From positions 1 to 19,238 of the forward strand of contig CAMDSI010000019.1 of NCBI GenBank assembly GCA_945906915.1: a stretch of DNA of 19,238 bases, given 5' to 3'. Each line of letters starts with the position of its first letter. The first letter of the stretch is position 1. The translations under genes and the position numbers were made by a program. The notes under the pieces are model-generated. The model was not told the origin of the DNA. It made no database searches and saw nothing but the letters and a program-made list of their open reading frames with translations. The stretch comes from Spirosoma fluviale. Its GTDB lineage: Bacteria; Bacteroidota; Bacteroidia; Cytophagales; Spirosomataceae. Below, piece after piece: positions 5,297 to 14,172 of the stretch.

Positions 5297-7570
5297 ATGA
5301 AACCTACCCTATCCTCCTTCATCGCAATTTTAGTCAGCGTCCTCTACCTGGCCGTCTACTTCATCCCAGACATGGGCGGATCGGATGTGATGGGTGCGCA
5401 GTGGTTGTATTCGAGCAGCTTGAGTTTAGGGATTGTGGCCTTCATCGGTCTACGCTATAAAGTCTACGAAGAGGCGATAAAACACGTCCTTTCTTATAAG
5501 TTTACTTGGGTATTTTCGCTGTTGGTTTTTTGGGCGATAGGCTCGTATGTGTATGCGATAAATCCCACGGAGACGCTGGTGACTTTGGCCCGATTGATCA
5601 CCACCTATTTCGTTTTTTTGAATCTCTCGATTCTGTATTATAATCAAGATCGCACGTTTCTTTTTACGGGGATTGCGTATGCTATTACCGCGTATTTATT
5701 TTTCGATTCTATTTATGTGATCAAAGGTTTTAGCGCGAATTTGCGCACGATGAATTTGGACGCGGCCATCCTAGGTTTGAATAAATACCACGGGAATAAG
5801 AACGTGACCGCGGCGTCGCTTTTGATTCTGATTCCGTTTGCGATGTATGTGATTATGTCTGCCAAATGGCTGGGCAAAATTGCCGGCATTTTCACCCTTT
5901 GCATGGGGGTATTTGCGCTCTTTTTAATGAACACGCGTTCCACCTATGTGGGCTTTGCTTTGATCATTGTCCTGTTTTTTGTGGGACTCATTTGGAAGCA
6001 AAAATCCGCTTTAAAACCGGCGTTATTGTTCGTTTTATTGCCGGCAGTCCTAGCGATTTTCGCAGCGAATATGCGGCTGAAATTAGCGGTCGCTGGGCAA
6101 GAGAATCAGGGTAGCTATGGTTCGGTGGAGAAGCGTATTGGTGAGATTACTGAGGGGAGCAATCGATTGCACCTCTGGGGAACCGCCATAGATTACGCGG
6201 CGCATAATCCCCTTTTAGGAGCGGGTTATGGTAACTGGAAATTAGCCTCCATTCCCTACGAGCGGGAGAATGCCAATGAGCTATTTGTGCCTTACCATGC
6301 GCACAATGATTTTCTGGAAATGTTTGCGGATTTAGGGATTATCGGCGGACTTTGTTTCGCAGGATTGTTCCTGCTATTGCTCTATTATACGGTACAGTTT
6401 TTAAACCAAAAACGTGGCGACGAACTAATGGTCATCATCGCTTTCCTGGCCGTTACCTGTTATGGCGTGGATGCGCTACTGAACTTCCCGGCTGAGCGAA
6501 CGGCGATGCAGACGATGCTGTCGCTAGCGGCGGCCTTAGTGTTGATTCCTTTGGACAAAACCTCACTTAATCTGCGCGCCTTACCCATCGCCTACCTTGT
6601 CATAGGCGTTGCCTTATTAGCACCTTCCATCTACATTGCGAACGAAACCTTTGAATCGTTAAAGATCCAAAAATTCGTCATGGGCGAAGTAAACGCTGAT
6701 CCTAAGATGGCCACCATTGATGTAGAAAAACTGCCAAACATTCCGAACCTTTCTTCGTCCACCTTGCCTATGAAGGCGATGTTATCGCGTTATTATATCC
6801 GCGATAAACGTTTTGACGATGCACTTCGCATATTAAAGGAAAGCGAAAACGACAATCCGTTCTTGCATTATAATGACTTTTTGAGGACTTCGATTTATGC
6901 TTCTTTGAACAAAATGGATTCGGCTCATTTCTATGCGAAACGTGCTTTCGATGCGTGGCCTCGTGCGTCCAGTTATTATAAGAATATCATTTTTACGTCG
7001 GCTAAATTGAAGGATACAAACGAAATTAAGCGCGCATTGCAGGTCTCTTTAGACGCCCATAATGACATCGCACTGACTTGGAATCAATACCTATTAGGGA
7101 TGTTTGAGGTGAAGCAGGGCGCGGATAAAACGATGCTAGTGCAATTAGAAAATACGCTGAAAAGATTCCCAGCAGATACGGCGATTTTGAACCCAACTCG
7201 AAATATGTTGCGAGGGGGAAGCCAAGATTTAAAAGGATTGACGGCGAAAGGGAATAACCTCTTTGTGAAAGGGAAATATGTGCAAGCAGCAGCCGTTTAC
7301 AAAGAACTAACCGCACTCGATCCGGGTAATTTCTCCCACTTAGAAAATGTGGGAATCTGCTATTATGCGGGTAAGCGATTTGCAGAAAGTTTGTTCTATT
7401 TTGCCAAATCCGAACAACACCCAGGCAATAATTCAGGAAAATCAGCTTACTTTGCAGGCATGTCTCAGCTATCTATAGGTAAGAAAGCGGAGGCATGTGC
7501 CAGTTTCGCCCGTTCCAAGGCAAAAGCTTATCCGGATGCGAGCACGGCGATTTCACAATATTGTAAATAA
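5297..7570 (+). CDS. O-antigen ligase family protein (Wzy_C) with C-terminal TPR
   Basis: A polytopic inner-membrane protein of 757 aa. An upstream in-frame ATG at 5246 was rejected because it would sit inside the candidate promoter. About 10-12 hydrophobic segments fill residues 5-455. The Wzy_C/WaaL signature is clear: a conserved Arg in NTRSTYVG (212-219), an NRLHLW...NPLLGAGYGNW block (289-314) and the periplasmic loop motif HAHNDFLE (334-341) followed by DLGIIGG. Family members transfer an undecaprenyl-linked glycan to lipid A core or protein, or polymerise it; which applies here is not readable. Residues about 495-757 form a soluble TPR region (for example GNNLFVKGKYVQAAAVYKEL), a common addition in Bacteroidota. 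The downstream OmpA gene starts 4 nt after the stop, so the two are probably co-transcribed. Confidence 0.88.
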   Translation: MKPTLSSFIAILVSVLYLAVYFIPDMGGSDVMGAQWLYSSSLSLGIVAFIGLRYKVYEEAIKHVLSYKFTWVFSLLVFWAIGSYVYAINPTETLVTLARLITTYFVFLNLSILYYNQDRTFLFTGIAYAITAYLFFDSIYVIKGFSANLRTMNLDAAILGLNKYHGNKNVTAASLLILIPFAMYVIMSAKWLGKIAGIFTLCMGVFALFLMNTRSTYVGFALIIVLFFVGLIWKQKSALKPALLFVLLPAVLAIFAANMRLKLAVAGQENQGSYGSVEKRIGEITEGSNRLHLWGTAIDYAAHNPLLGAGYGNWKLASIPYERENANELFVPYHAHNDFLEMFADLGIIGGLCFAGLFLLLLYYTVQFLNQKRGDELMVIIAFLAVTCYGVDALLNFPAERTAMQTMLSLAAALVLIPLDKTSLNLRALPIAYLVIGVALLAPSIYIANETFESLKIQKFVMGEVNADPKMATIDVEKLPNIPNLSSSTLPMKAMLSRYYIRDKRFDDALRILKESENDNPFLHYNDFLRTSIYASLNKMDSAHFYAKRAFDAWPRASSYYKNIIFTSAKLKDTNEIKRALQVSLDAHNDIALTWNQYLLGMFEVKQGADKTMLVQLENTLKRFPADTAILNPTRNMLRGGSQDLKGLTAKGNNLFVKGKYVQAAAVYKELTALDPGNFSHLENVGICYYAGKRFAESLFYFAKSEQHPGNNSGKSAYFAGMSQLSIGKKAEACASFARSKAKAYPDASTAISQYCK

Positions 7571-7574
7571 TAAT

Positions 7575-8732
7575 ATGAAAAGAATATTACTAGGTCTATT
7601 GTTCTTAAGCGGAACAGTCGCAGCACAAGAAAATGATAAATCTATCGCCATCTTAGGCGGCCCGTCCGATTTATGGACGAATAATAGATTAACGGGTAAA
7701 GACGAATTTAATAAATACAAAAATTTGGGTTTGCAATTTACCAAGCGTAAATCAGCTAACATGGATATCGTATATACCTCACTAGCTGGTTTTCAAGGGG
7801 ATTTCTTTAGCCCAGGTGCTTGGAACAACAAATTCATCTCTCTAGGCGCTAACATGCGCTATTTCTTTTTCGAACGTAAAAAGACTTCGGTATTAAAACC
7901 ATTCTTCCAAATCGGAGCAGACGCTTTTGCCCGCCGCGACGAAGGGTTCCTGGGTAATGCGTATGAGTTAAGCGCTATAGGAGGTTTAGGAATTGACATC
8001 AAATTATCGAGAGATTTCTCTTTCGTAGCGCAAACGAACTTAGCTGTTCCTATGGCGCAATCGACGGAAGCTGGTGTGAAAATTGCCTCAGTACGGGGAT
8101 CAAATAATAGCACTTCTTTTGGTTTAGTATACCATTTCGGTTGGAAAGCGGCGAAGAAGAAAATGGATGAGGAGGCCGCGAAGGCACGCGAAGAAGCTGC
8201 AGCTAAAGCCGCAGCGGAAGCAGCGGAACAAGATCGTTTGGCTAAAATCGCTGCAGATAAGAAAGCGGTAGCCGATGCAAAAGAAAAGGCGGACGCTATG
8301 GCGAAAGCGGAGGCAGAAGCAAAAGCAAAAGCGGACGCAATGGCGAAGGTGGAAGCAGAGGCAAAAGCAGCAGCTCAGTTGAAAGCAGACCAAGAAGCGA
8401 TGGCAGAGACTACGATTTTATACATGAATAACAAGTGGGAATTAACAGCGGAATCTACTGCTAAGTTAACAGTTGTGGCATCTGCGTTAACAGCTCGTCC
8501 TGATATTAATGTACGCATCGATGGGCACTCTGATGCTTACGGTACCTCGAAGAATAATTTAAAGGCGTCTCGCTTTAGAGCACAAGGGGCAGCGAATTTC
8601 TTAGTTAAAAGCGGAATCGCAGCGTCACGCTTACAAGTGAATGCGTATGGAGAAGATAAGCCAGCGGCATCGAATGATACGAAGGCAGGCATGACCTTAA
8701 ACCGCCGCATTGAAATTAGAATCATCAAATAA
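7575..8732 (+). CDS. OmpA-family outer-membrane protein with Ala/Lys-rich coiled-coil linker
   Basis: A 385-aa outer-membrane protein. The ATG at 7575 gives a clean signal peptide (MKRILLGLLFLSGTVAAQ); an upstream in-frame ATG inside the previous gene does not. Residues about 20-190 are beta-rich with porin-like strands and end in an aromatic-rich VYHFGW. Residues about 192-278 are an Ala/Lys/Glu-rich helical linker, likely a coiled coil, containing a 14-residue duplication (KADAMAKAEAEAKA, then KADAMAKVEAEAKA). Residues about 280-385 are the OmpA C-terminal peptidoglycan-binding domain, with GHSD (317-320) and NRR (376-378). The protein should tether the outer membrane to peptidoglycan. The linker is longer than in classical OmpA. 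It follows the O-antigen ligase gene by 4 nt. Confidence 0.92.
   Translation: MKRILLGLLFLSGTVAAQENDKSIAILGGPSDLWTNNRLTGKDEFNKYKNLGLQFTKRKSANMDIVYTSLAGFQGDFFSPGAWNNKFISLGANMRYFFFERKKTSVLKPFFQIGADAFARRDEGFLGNAYELSAIGGLGIDIKLSRDFSFVAQTNLAVPMAQSTEAGVKIASVRGSNNSTSFGLVYHFGWKAAKKKMDEEAAKAREEAAAKAAAEAAEQDRLAKIAADKKAVADAKEKADAMAKAEAEAKAKADAMAKVEAEAKAAAQLKADQEAMAETTILYMNNKWELTAESTAKLTVVASALTARPDINVRIDGHSDAYGTSKNNLKASRFRAQGAANFLVKSGIAASRLQVNAYGEDKPAASNDTKAGMTLNRRIEIRIIK
8286..8369 (+). repeat. Tandem 42-nt duplication inside the OmpA linker
   Basis: Two in-frame copies of a 42-nt, 14-codon unit (8286-8327 and 8328-8369) encode KADAMAKAEAEAKA and KADAMAKVEAEAKA. They differ at several silent sites and by one Ala-to-Val change, so the duplication is not very recent. 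Fourteen residues is two heptads, which keeps the helical phase. Confidence 0.7.
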
Positions 8733-8790
8733 TAAATTTCAATATTTTAAGCCTATATTTAGGTTCTAAAATCTAATTTGAAATTATTAT

Positions 8791-11661
8791 ATGGGGTCAT
8801 CTAGCACAAACTTTTACTTTAGGGTATGGGGCTGGATGATCCTATTTTTTTGTGTCGCCCACACTTCTACGGCGCAATGCAACGTAAATGATCCCTACGA
8901 TAAGATTATAAGTGGTTATCACGCTTCCGTGGCAATCAAGAGTACAGGGGAATATTCCATCTGGGGTGCGAATATGACCCCTACCGGTCTAAATGGGCAG
9001 GTGACGCCATTAGAGATTAGTACGTCTAATTATTCATCTCTTACTGGAACCATTTATAAAGCAGGTATTGGAGGCTCTTACACGGGAACGTCTATTGACC
9101 AAGCGGTGGTCTTGACCTCGACAGGTTTATTTGCTTGGGGTGCCGTAGGCTCTCTTTTCAGCCCTACGCTCACCACTTCCCCTGGAGTTGCTCAAATAAC
9201 TCCTCCTGCAGGATCTTCTCCCATTGGTTTACCTATTGGTTTAGAGCCTTCTGATGTTAAAATGCTTTTCGCGATGTACAGAACCCTGATTTTATTAAGC
9301 AAATCGGGGGATGTCTATGTATTAGGTTATATATCGGGGGCATTGGATGGAGTTGGGGCGGTACAAGGAACGGCAGGATCTAATGTTTGGCAGCGGGTAA
9401 AAATTGATGCGACCACCTATTTAACGGGGGTCAAAGCGGTGCGTGGACAGGTCGGAAATACCAACATCAACGCCTTGATAGCTGAAACCAATGACGGTAA
9501 ATTGTATACTTGGGGCAAATCCACTTTTTTAGGCGATGGTTCAGGCGTAGCTTATCGGTCATATGCGACAGAGATGACCCTACCGGATGATGTGAAAACG
9601 AAGGGAATTCGCATGATAGGGGTAACGGGGGGAGTCGTGAGTGGGAGTACGTATAATACCTATTATGTCTTGAGCAATTCTGGAAATCTCTATGCGATGG
9701 GGGATAATAAAAATTACCAGTGTGGCGCTTTCACGCGTGATTTGGTGCATTTGAATTGGGTTCAGGCCAAAAAATCAGCCGCCGCTAACGATTTTCTAAC
9801 GGACGTCATTTTCGTGACGGTACAAGAGCACAGTAATTCGGTTCCAGCGGCAGCGGCCATTACAAAGGTGGGGGATTTTTATTCTTGGGGATATAATGCC
9901 CGTAATATGTTAGGCAGGCCCATTGAAAACGCCTCCTATGATCCAGGCCTCGCCGGCGGATTTATCCAGGGAACCGATAAAGCTCTTTTTGCCGAAATGG
10001 GCGGGCATACCCTACTCTACGTAAAAGAAGGAAGTTCGAAATTCTGTTATGTAGGACACCGCATTAATGGTAGTATGGGAGATGGAACTTCTTTTGATGC
10101 GAAAGAACCCATCTTCAACTGCGACCAAACTCCCACCATCGACCTCTGCGGCTCCGTGCCTAACGTCTCAGACACAACCACTTCCACCATTAACGCCAGT
10201 CCTAAAATTATCAGGGCAAACGGGACGGATTATTCCACCATTTTTGTCCAATTAAAAGATGCCAAAGGCAATAATTTAACCGGAAACGGAGGTTTAGTGA
10301 CGATTTCCTCGACTTTAGGAACGGTTTCTGCGGTGGTCAACAATAATAATGGAACCTATACCGCCATTTTAACCGGCGGAATTACGGCTGGAACGGCGAT
10401 TATTAGCTTCACGATTAACGGGGCGAATGCGGTTCAAAAAGATTCGGTGACTATTTTGCCCTACCTTTGGCCTGGAGAAATCGAATCCGATCAAGCACTC
10501 TGTTATCCAGCGAAACCAACCCTTTTAACGTCTAAAATAGACGCCTACGGAGTACCTAGGCCTATTACGTATATTTGGCAACAAAGTACAGATAACATCA
10601 GTTTCACCCAAATACCCGGCGCAACGGCGAAAACCTACTTGCCCCCACTCTCGAAAACGATCTATTATTACCGCCGAGGGGCTCGATCCTCGCTGGATAG
10701 TTTAGAGTTTACTAATTCCGTTGCGATTCGAACGGAAGAAATTGCGGGTGGAAAATTAACAGGAACCGGCACTTTTTGTGGGGATAAGAATAGTCAATTA
10801 ATGAAGCTCAGCGGGCATATTGGAACGATTGCAAAATGGCAATCGGCAGATACCCCTGATTTCTTAGTGGGAGTTGCGGACATCGCAAACAAAGATTCGA
10901 GCTATACCGCCACGAATTTGCCTAACACGAAATACTTCAGAGCGGTCATCACACAACCCGTTTGTGGGACGGCATATAGTTCAGGGACCGTTATAGTCAT
11001 TAACCCGATTCCCGTGTTGACCTTTGTGCCTAATCCTGCGGAAGTCGTTCGCTGGTCTAGTCTTGTCATCACAGCTTCTGGAGCAGACCGCTATGCGTGG
11101 TCGCCACGTTATGGACTTTCGGCGGTAGACAAAGCGGTTGTCACGGCAAACCCGTTAAAAACCACGACTTATTCGATTAAGGGTACGAATAATACGGGCT
11201 GTAATAGCACGACATCTCTTACGGTGACGGTTTTATCTGCCGGGACTTTAGATACGGATGGCGATGGAATCTACGATGAGGATGAAGAAAATCCCCTGAA
11301 ATACAAACCAGATTGTGATGGAGATGGTATCGAAAATCGCCTTGATCCGGATCCGTGTCCGTTCTTCGAGCCACAAGGCATTTCGCCTAATGGGGATGGG
11401 AAAAATGATGTTCTGGTCTTTGAAGGACTATTAGCGAAACCGATTCCAAACCATATTTCAATCTTTGATCGCATCGGAAGTCTGGTCTATGAGACGGAAA
11501 ATTACCAAAACAATTGGGGCGGCGAAACATCTAAGGGCACCGAGTTGTTTGAGAAGACGGGAGAAGTTCCGGACGGAACTTATTACTATATTTTGGACTT
11601 TTATGACAAAAGACCGACCGTGAAAAACTTTGTTTATGTCTTACGTAACGTTAAAAAATGA
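8791..11661 (+). CDS. Secreted RCC1-repeat protein with Ig-like domains and type B T9SS C-terminal domain
   Basis: A 956-aa surface or secreted protein. The signal peptide covers about 1-29 (hydrophobic core WMILFFCVAH). Residues about 43-435 carry seven RCC1-like units of the form xxLxxxGxxYxWG (near 43, 107, 167, 229, 290, 356 and 408), enough for one seven-bladed propeller. A bacterial Ig-like domain (about 474-558, NGTDYSTIFVQLKDAKGNNL) follows, then two Ig/PKD-like segments (about 590-655 and 737-815). Next is a calcium-binding DTDGDGIYD...DCDGDGIENRLDPDPC stretch (about 821-855). The gliding-motility-associated C-terminal domain (about 861-956) contains GISPNGDGKND and ends NFVYVLRNVKK, so export by the type IX system is expected. 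The ligand is unknown. The stop overlaps the next start (ATGA). Confidence 0.9.
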   Translation: MGSSSTNFYFRVWGWMILFFCVAHTSTAQCNVNDPYDKIISGYHASVAIKSTGEYSIWGANMTPTGLNGQVTPLEISTSNYSSLTGTIYKAGIGGSYTGTSIDQAVVLTSTGLFAWGAVGSLFSPTLTTSPGVAQITPPAGSSPIGLPIGLEPSDVKMLFAMYRTLILLSKSGDVYVLGYISGALDGVGAVQGTAGSNVWQRVKIDATTYLTGVKAVRGQVGNTNINALIAETNDGKLYTWGKSTFLGDGSGVAYRSYATEMTLPDDVKTKGIRMIGVTGGVVSGSTYNTYYVLSNSGNLYAMGDNKNYQCGAFTRDLVHLNWVQAKKSAAANDFLTDVIFVTVQEHSNSVPAAAAITKVGDFYSWGYNARNMLGRPIENASYDPGLAGGFIQGTDKALFAEMGGHTLLYVKEGSSKFCYVGHRINGSMGDGTSFDAKEPIFNCDQTPTIDLCGSVPNVSDTTTSTINASPKIIRANGTDYSTIFVQLKDAKGNNLTGNGGLVTISSTLGTVSAVVNNNNGTYTAILTGGITAGTAIISFTINGANAVQKDSVTILPYLWPGEIESDQALCYPAKPTLLTSKIDAYGVPRPITYIWQQSTDNISFTQIPGATAKTYLPPLSKTIYYYRRGARSSLDSLEFTNSVAIRTEEIAGGKLTGTGTFCGDKNSQLMKLSGHIGTIAKWQSADTPDFLVGVADIANKDSSYTATNLPNTKYFRAVITQPVCGTAYSSGTVIVINPIPVLTFVPNPAEVVRWSSLVITASGADRYAWSPRYGLSAVDKAVVTANPLKTTTYSIKGTNNTGCNSTTSLTVTVLSAGTLDTDGDGIYDEDEENPLKYKPDCDGDGIENRLDPDPCPFFEPQGISPNGDGKNDVLVFEGLLAKPIPNHISIFDRIGSLVYETENYQNNWGGETSKGTELFEKTGEVPDGTYYYILDFYDKRPTVKNFVYVLRNVKK

Positions 11662-12473
11662 TGATTGAATCCTATTTTGCTACCATCCCCAGTGCACATC
11701 GCGCATTGATATTAGCGGGAGGAATTACGCTTTTTTGGTTGATTGAAACGGGAATTCCCCTGTTGAATTTCAAGGGAAATAAGTGGCAGCACGCGAAGCT
11801 GAACTTATTTTTAACCTTCACGACTATTGCGATTAACTTCCCCTTTGCGGTTCTTTTAGTAGCGGCAAGCGACTGGACGGCGGAGGCTCATTTTGGAATT
11901 TTACACTGGTTCGAGATGCCTAGCTGGGCTTTTTTAATCGTGGGATTATTGCTGATGGATCTGGTGGGAGCCTATTTAGTGCATTTGATTGAGCACAAGA
12001 TTAAGGTGCTTTGGAAGTTCCACATGGTGCATCACGCAGATACGCAAGTGGACACGACCACGGCGAATCGCCACCATCCAGGCGAAAGTGTGATCCGTGC
12101 GGTTTTCGCGATTTTAGCGATTTTAGTTTGTGGAGCACCGATGTGGATTGTCTTTTTGTACCAAAGCCTCAGCGTCGTACTTTCCCAGTTCAATCACGCT
12201 AACATTCGCCTGCCGCTTTGGTTAGACAATGCGCTTTCCTATGTCATCATCTCCCCTAACATGCACAAAGTGCACCACCACTTCGAGCGCCCTCAGACGG
12301 ACTCGAATTACGGTAATATTTTCGCCTTTTGGGATCGACTATTCAGAACCTACGACGCTACCCCTATCGATCAAATCAAATACGGTTTAGACGTGTTAGA
12401 AAACGACAAAGACCAATCATTTGCTTATCAATTAAACTTACCATTTAACCAAAAAATCAAAACCGACGAATGA
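11658..12473 (+). CDS. Sterol desaturase/fatty acid hydroxylase family membrane protein
   Basis: A 271-aa integral membrane protein of the fatty-acid hydroxylase superfamily (PF04116), a di-iron oxygenase that hydroxylates or desaturates lipids. Hydrophobic segments lie at about 15-36, 48-71, 88-112 and 145-175. The histidine clusters are intact: H109xxxH113, H122xxH125H126, H139H140, H180 in FNHAN, and H203xxH206H207H208. Bacterial members act on varied lipids such as carotenoids, sphingoid bases and ornithine lipids; the substrate is not readable here. The start is fused to the previous stop by ATGA, and its own stop overlaps the next start in the same way, so translation is probably coupled across all three genes. 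The length is typical. Confidence 0.9.
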   Translation: MMIESYFATIPSAHRALILAGGITLFWLIETGIPLLNFKGNKWQHAKLNLFLTFTTIAINFPFAVLLVAASDWTAEAHFGILHWFEMPSWAFLIVGLLLMDLVGAYLVHLIEHKIKVLWKFHMVHHADTQVDTTTANRHHPGESVIRAVFAILAILVCGAPMWIVFLYQSLSVVLSQFNHANIRLPLWLDNALSYVIISPNMHKVHHHFERPQTDSNYGNIFAFWDRLFRTYDATPIDQIKYGLDVLENDKDQSFAYQLNLPFNQKIKTDE

Positions 12474-13714
12474 AAAATTTATTGATTCTCTTTTTACTCC
12501 CGCTATCACTAGCGGCGCAAGTTTTATCCCCTGTGGTGCAACCCACGGCTGATTTCGATCTAAAAAAGTTAGAAGGCATAGACGCCTTATTGAAATCTTA
12601 TGTGGAGAAAAACCACCTGGTAGGAGCGGTGACTTTAGTAGTAAAGAATAATCAATTAGTTCATTATAAGGGGCATGGCTATGCGGATTTGGCAACTAAA
12701 AAACCGATGCCAGCGGATGCGATTTTCCGCATTATGTCACAAACGAAAGCTTTAACCAGCTTAGGTATTTTGCAGCTTTTCGAACAAGGGAAATTGCGCC
12801 TGGATCAACCCATCTCAGACTTCATCCCTAGCTTCAAATCCCCTCGCGTTTTAAAAGATTTCAACGCGGCGGACTCTAGCTATACGTCATCGCCAGCTAA
12901 GCGCGAAATCACATTCCGGGATTTATTGACTCATTCCTCTGGAATCGACTACGCAGGAATAGGATCGGATAAGATGATGGCCATCTATGCCAAAGCAGGC
13001 ATTCCATCTGGCTTAGGGGATAACGGCGTCACTTTATTACAGGCAATCACGAAATTAGGGTCGCTGCCATTAATCCATAATCCAGGGGATAAATTCACTT
13101 ACGGATTGAACACCGACGTATTGGGCTGTTTGATTGAGGTGATTAGCGGTGAAACTTTGGAAGCCTACTTAACGAATCACGTCTTCATACCACTGGGAAT
13201 GAAAGACACGTATTTCAATTTGCCAGCAGACAAAGGATCTCGCTTGCCTACGGTTTATACGGAAAATGAGCAGAACAAAATCATCACCTGGTCACCAACC
13301 TTCCGCGGAATTAACCCGAACTATCCTTTATTCAAGAAGACCTTCTTCTCCGGCGGCGCAGGGCTTTCGTCCACCGCATTCGACTATGCGATCTTCTTAC
13401 AATGCATCTTAAATGGAGGAAAATACAACGGAAAACAGATCATCGGCCGTCGCACTGCGGAATTAATGATCAGCCCGAACTTCTCTTTAGGCGATGATTC
13501 CTTCGGTTTAGGATTTATGTTAGCGGGCGAAAAGTCTGCGAATCGTACGATGCGTAATAAAGGATCCTTCTCTTGGGGCGGCTATTATGGCACGACCTAT
13601 TGGGCAGATCCGAAAGAAAAGATGATCGTCTTGATTATGTCACAACACACGCCTAATTCGCATGGGGATTACCAAGAGAAAATCGAGAACATTATCTACG
13701 GAGCAATGAAATAA
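12470..13714 (+). CDS. Secreted beta-lactamase-family serine hydrolase (class C-like)
   Basis: A 414-aa exported hydrolase of the beta-lactamase/penicillin-binding-protein-like family (PF00144). The signal peptide is MKNLLILFLLPLSLAAQ (1-17). The nucleophile motif is S90-Q-T-K93. The second motif is TYGLNTDVLG with Y212, the YSxxxDVLG type rather than the classical YxN. The third is W370-G-G in place of KTG, as in EstB-type esterases. These features point to an esterase, transpeptidase-like or peptidase activity more than to a true beta-lactamase; the substrate is unknown. The start overlaps the preceding stop (ATGA), making it the last gene of the cell-envelope run. A run of seven Ts lies at 13731-13737 after the stop, but without a convincing stem. 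Confidence 0.9.
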   Translation: MKNLLILFLLPLSLAAQVLSPVVQPTADFDLKKLEGIDALLKSYVEKNHLVGAVTLVVKNNQLVHYKGHGYADLATKKPMPADAIFRIMSQTKALTSLGILQLFEQGKLRLDQPISDFIPSFKSPRVLKDFNAADSSYTSSPAKREITFRDLLTHSSGIDYAGIGSDKMMAIYAKAGIPSGLGDNGVTLLQAITKLGSLPLIHNPGDKFTYGLNTDVLGCLIEVISGETLEAYLTNHVFIPLGMKDTYFNLPADKGSRLPTVYTENEQNKIITWSPTFRGINPNYPLFKKTFFSGGAGLSSTAFDYAIFLQCILNGGKYNGKQIIGRRTAELMISPNFSLGDDSFGLGFMLAGEKSANRTMRNKGSFSWGGYYGTTYWADPKEKMIVLIMSQHTPNSHGDYQEKIENIIYGAMK

Positions 13715-13742
13715 ACTCCACTAGTTGGAATTTTTTTGAACA

Positions 13743-14123
13743 TCAAGGCAATCCTTGTTGAAACGTAATCTCGGTAGTTAAGCCCATCGCGCTGAAACGG
13801 AATGCCATGGTACGCGCTTTGGACGGATTTTTAATGGCCTCACAATGAGGACCTTTTTCCAAAAAATATACATAATACTCTTGGTTGCGATCCGCTAATT
13901 GTTGAATATCGGGCTTACCTAGAATATCTTCCAAATCATTTGAGCTCACCCCCTTCCAGGTCATTTTATGCGTCTTCAGCCAGTCAATCTGCTTTTCTCT
14001 TGTTCCATTGCATCCACTGCGATCCATTTTAAATCCTTCTAGGTCTAAACCCGTCAAATCAGGTTGATTCGTACACGCGCTGAAAAGAAAAAGTACTAGG
14101 CAAAGGCTCATCAATATTCTCAT
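13743..14123 (-). CDS. Small hypothetical lipoprotein
   Basis: A 126-aa protein with a lipoprotein signal peptide: hydrophobic residues 3-15 and lipobox FSAC with acylated C17, so it is probably membrane-anchored outside the cytoplasm. The region GVSSNDLEDILGKPDIQQL (about 58-76) followed by YYVYFL resembles the layout of BamE/SmpA-like small lipoproteins, in which a turn-helix DxxxxLGxPD precedes beta strands. The similarity is short, so no function is given. Two further cysteines (38 and 94) could form a disulphide. It diverges from glycerate kinase across a gap of 28-49 bp, depending on the latter's start. Confidence 0.72.
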   Translation of the reverse strand: MRILMSLCLVLFLFSACTNQPDLTGLDLEGFKMDRSGCNGTREKQIDWLKTHKMTWKGVSSNDLEDILGKPDIQQLADRNQEYYVYFLEKGPHCEAIKNPSKARTMAFRFSAMGLTTEITFQQGLP

Positions 14124-14172
14124 GCTTTAAATTTAAGGAATTGTCGGTAAATTGCGACATAAATCCATCGCC

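Noticed and set aside
8124..8393. Minus-strand Cys/Phe-rich open frame opposite the OmpA linker
   Set aside because: It is the antisense of a low-complexity Ala/Lys/Glu coding stretch, which by composition gives a Cys/Phe/Arg-rich frame without stops.
8749..8765. Stem AGCCTA/TAGGTT between the OmpA and RCC1 genes
   Set aside because: Only six pairs with one wobble and no T tract on the plus strand; too weak to call a terminator.
13715..13757. Rho-independent terminator after the serine hydrolase (T7 run at 13731-13737; CAAGG/CCTTG stem at 13744-13757)
   Set aside because: The T run has no good stem before it, and the CAAGG/CCTTG stem follows the T run and lies within the lipoprotein gene's coding end.
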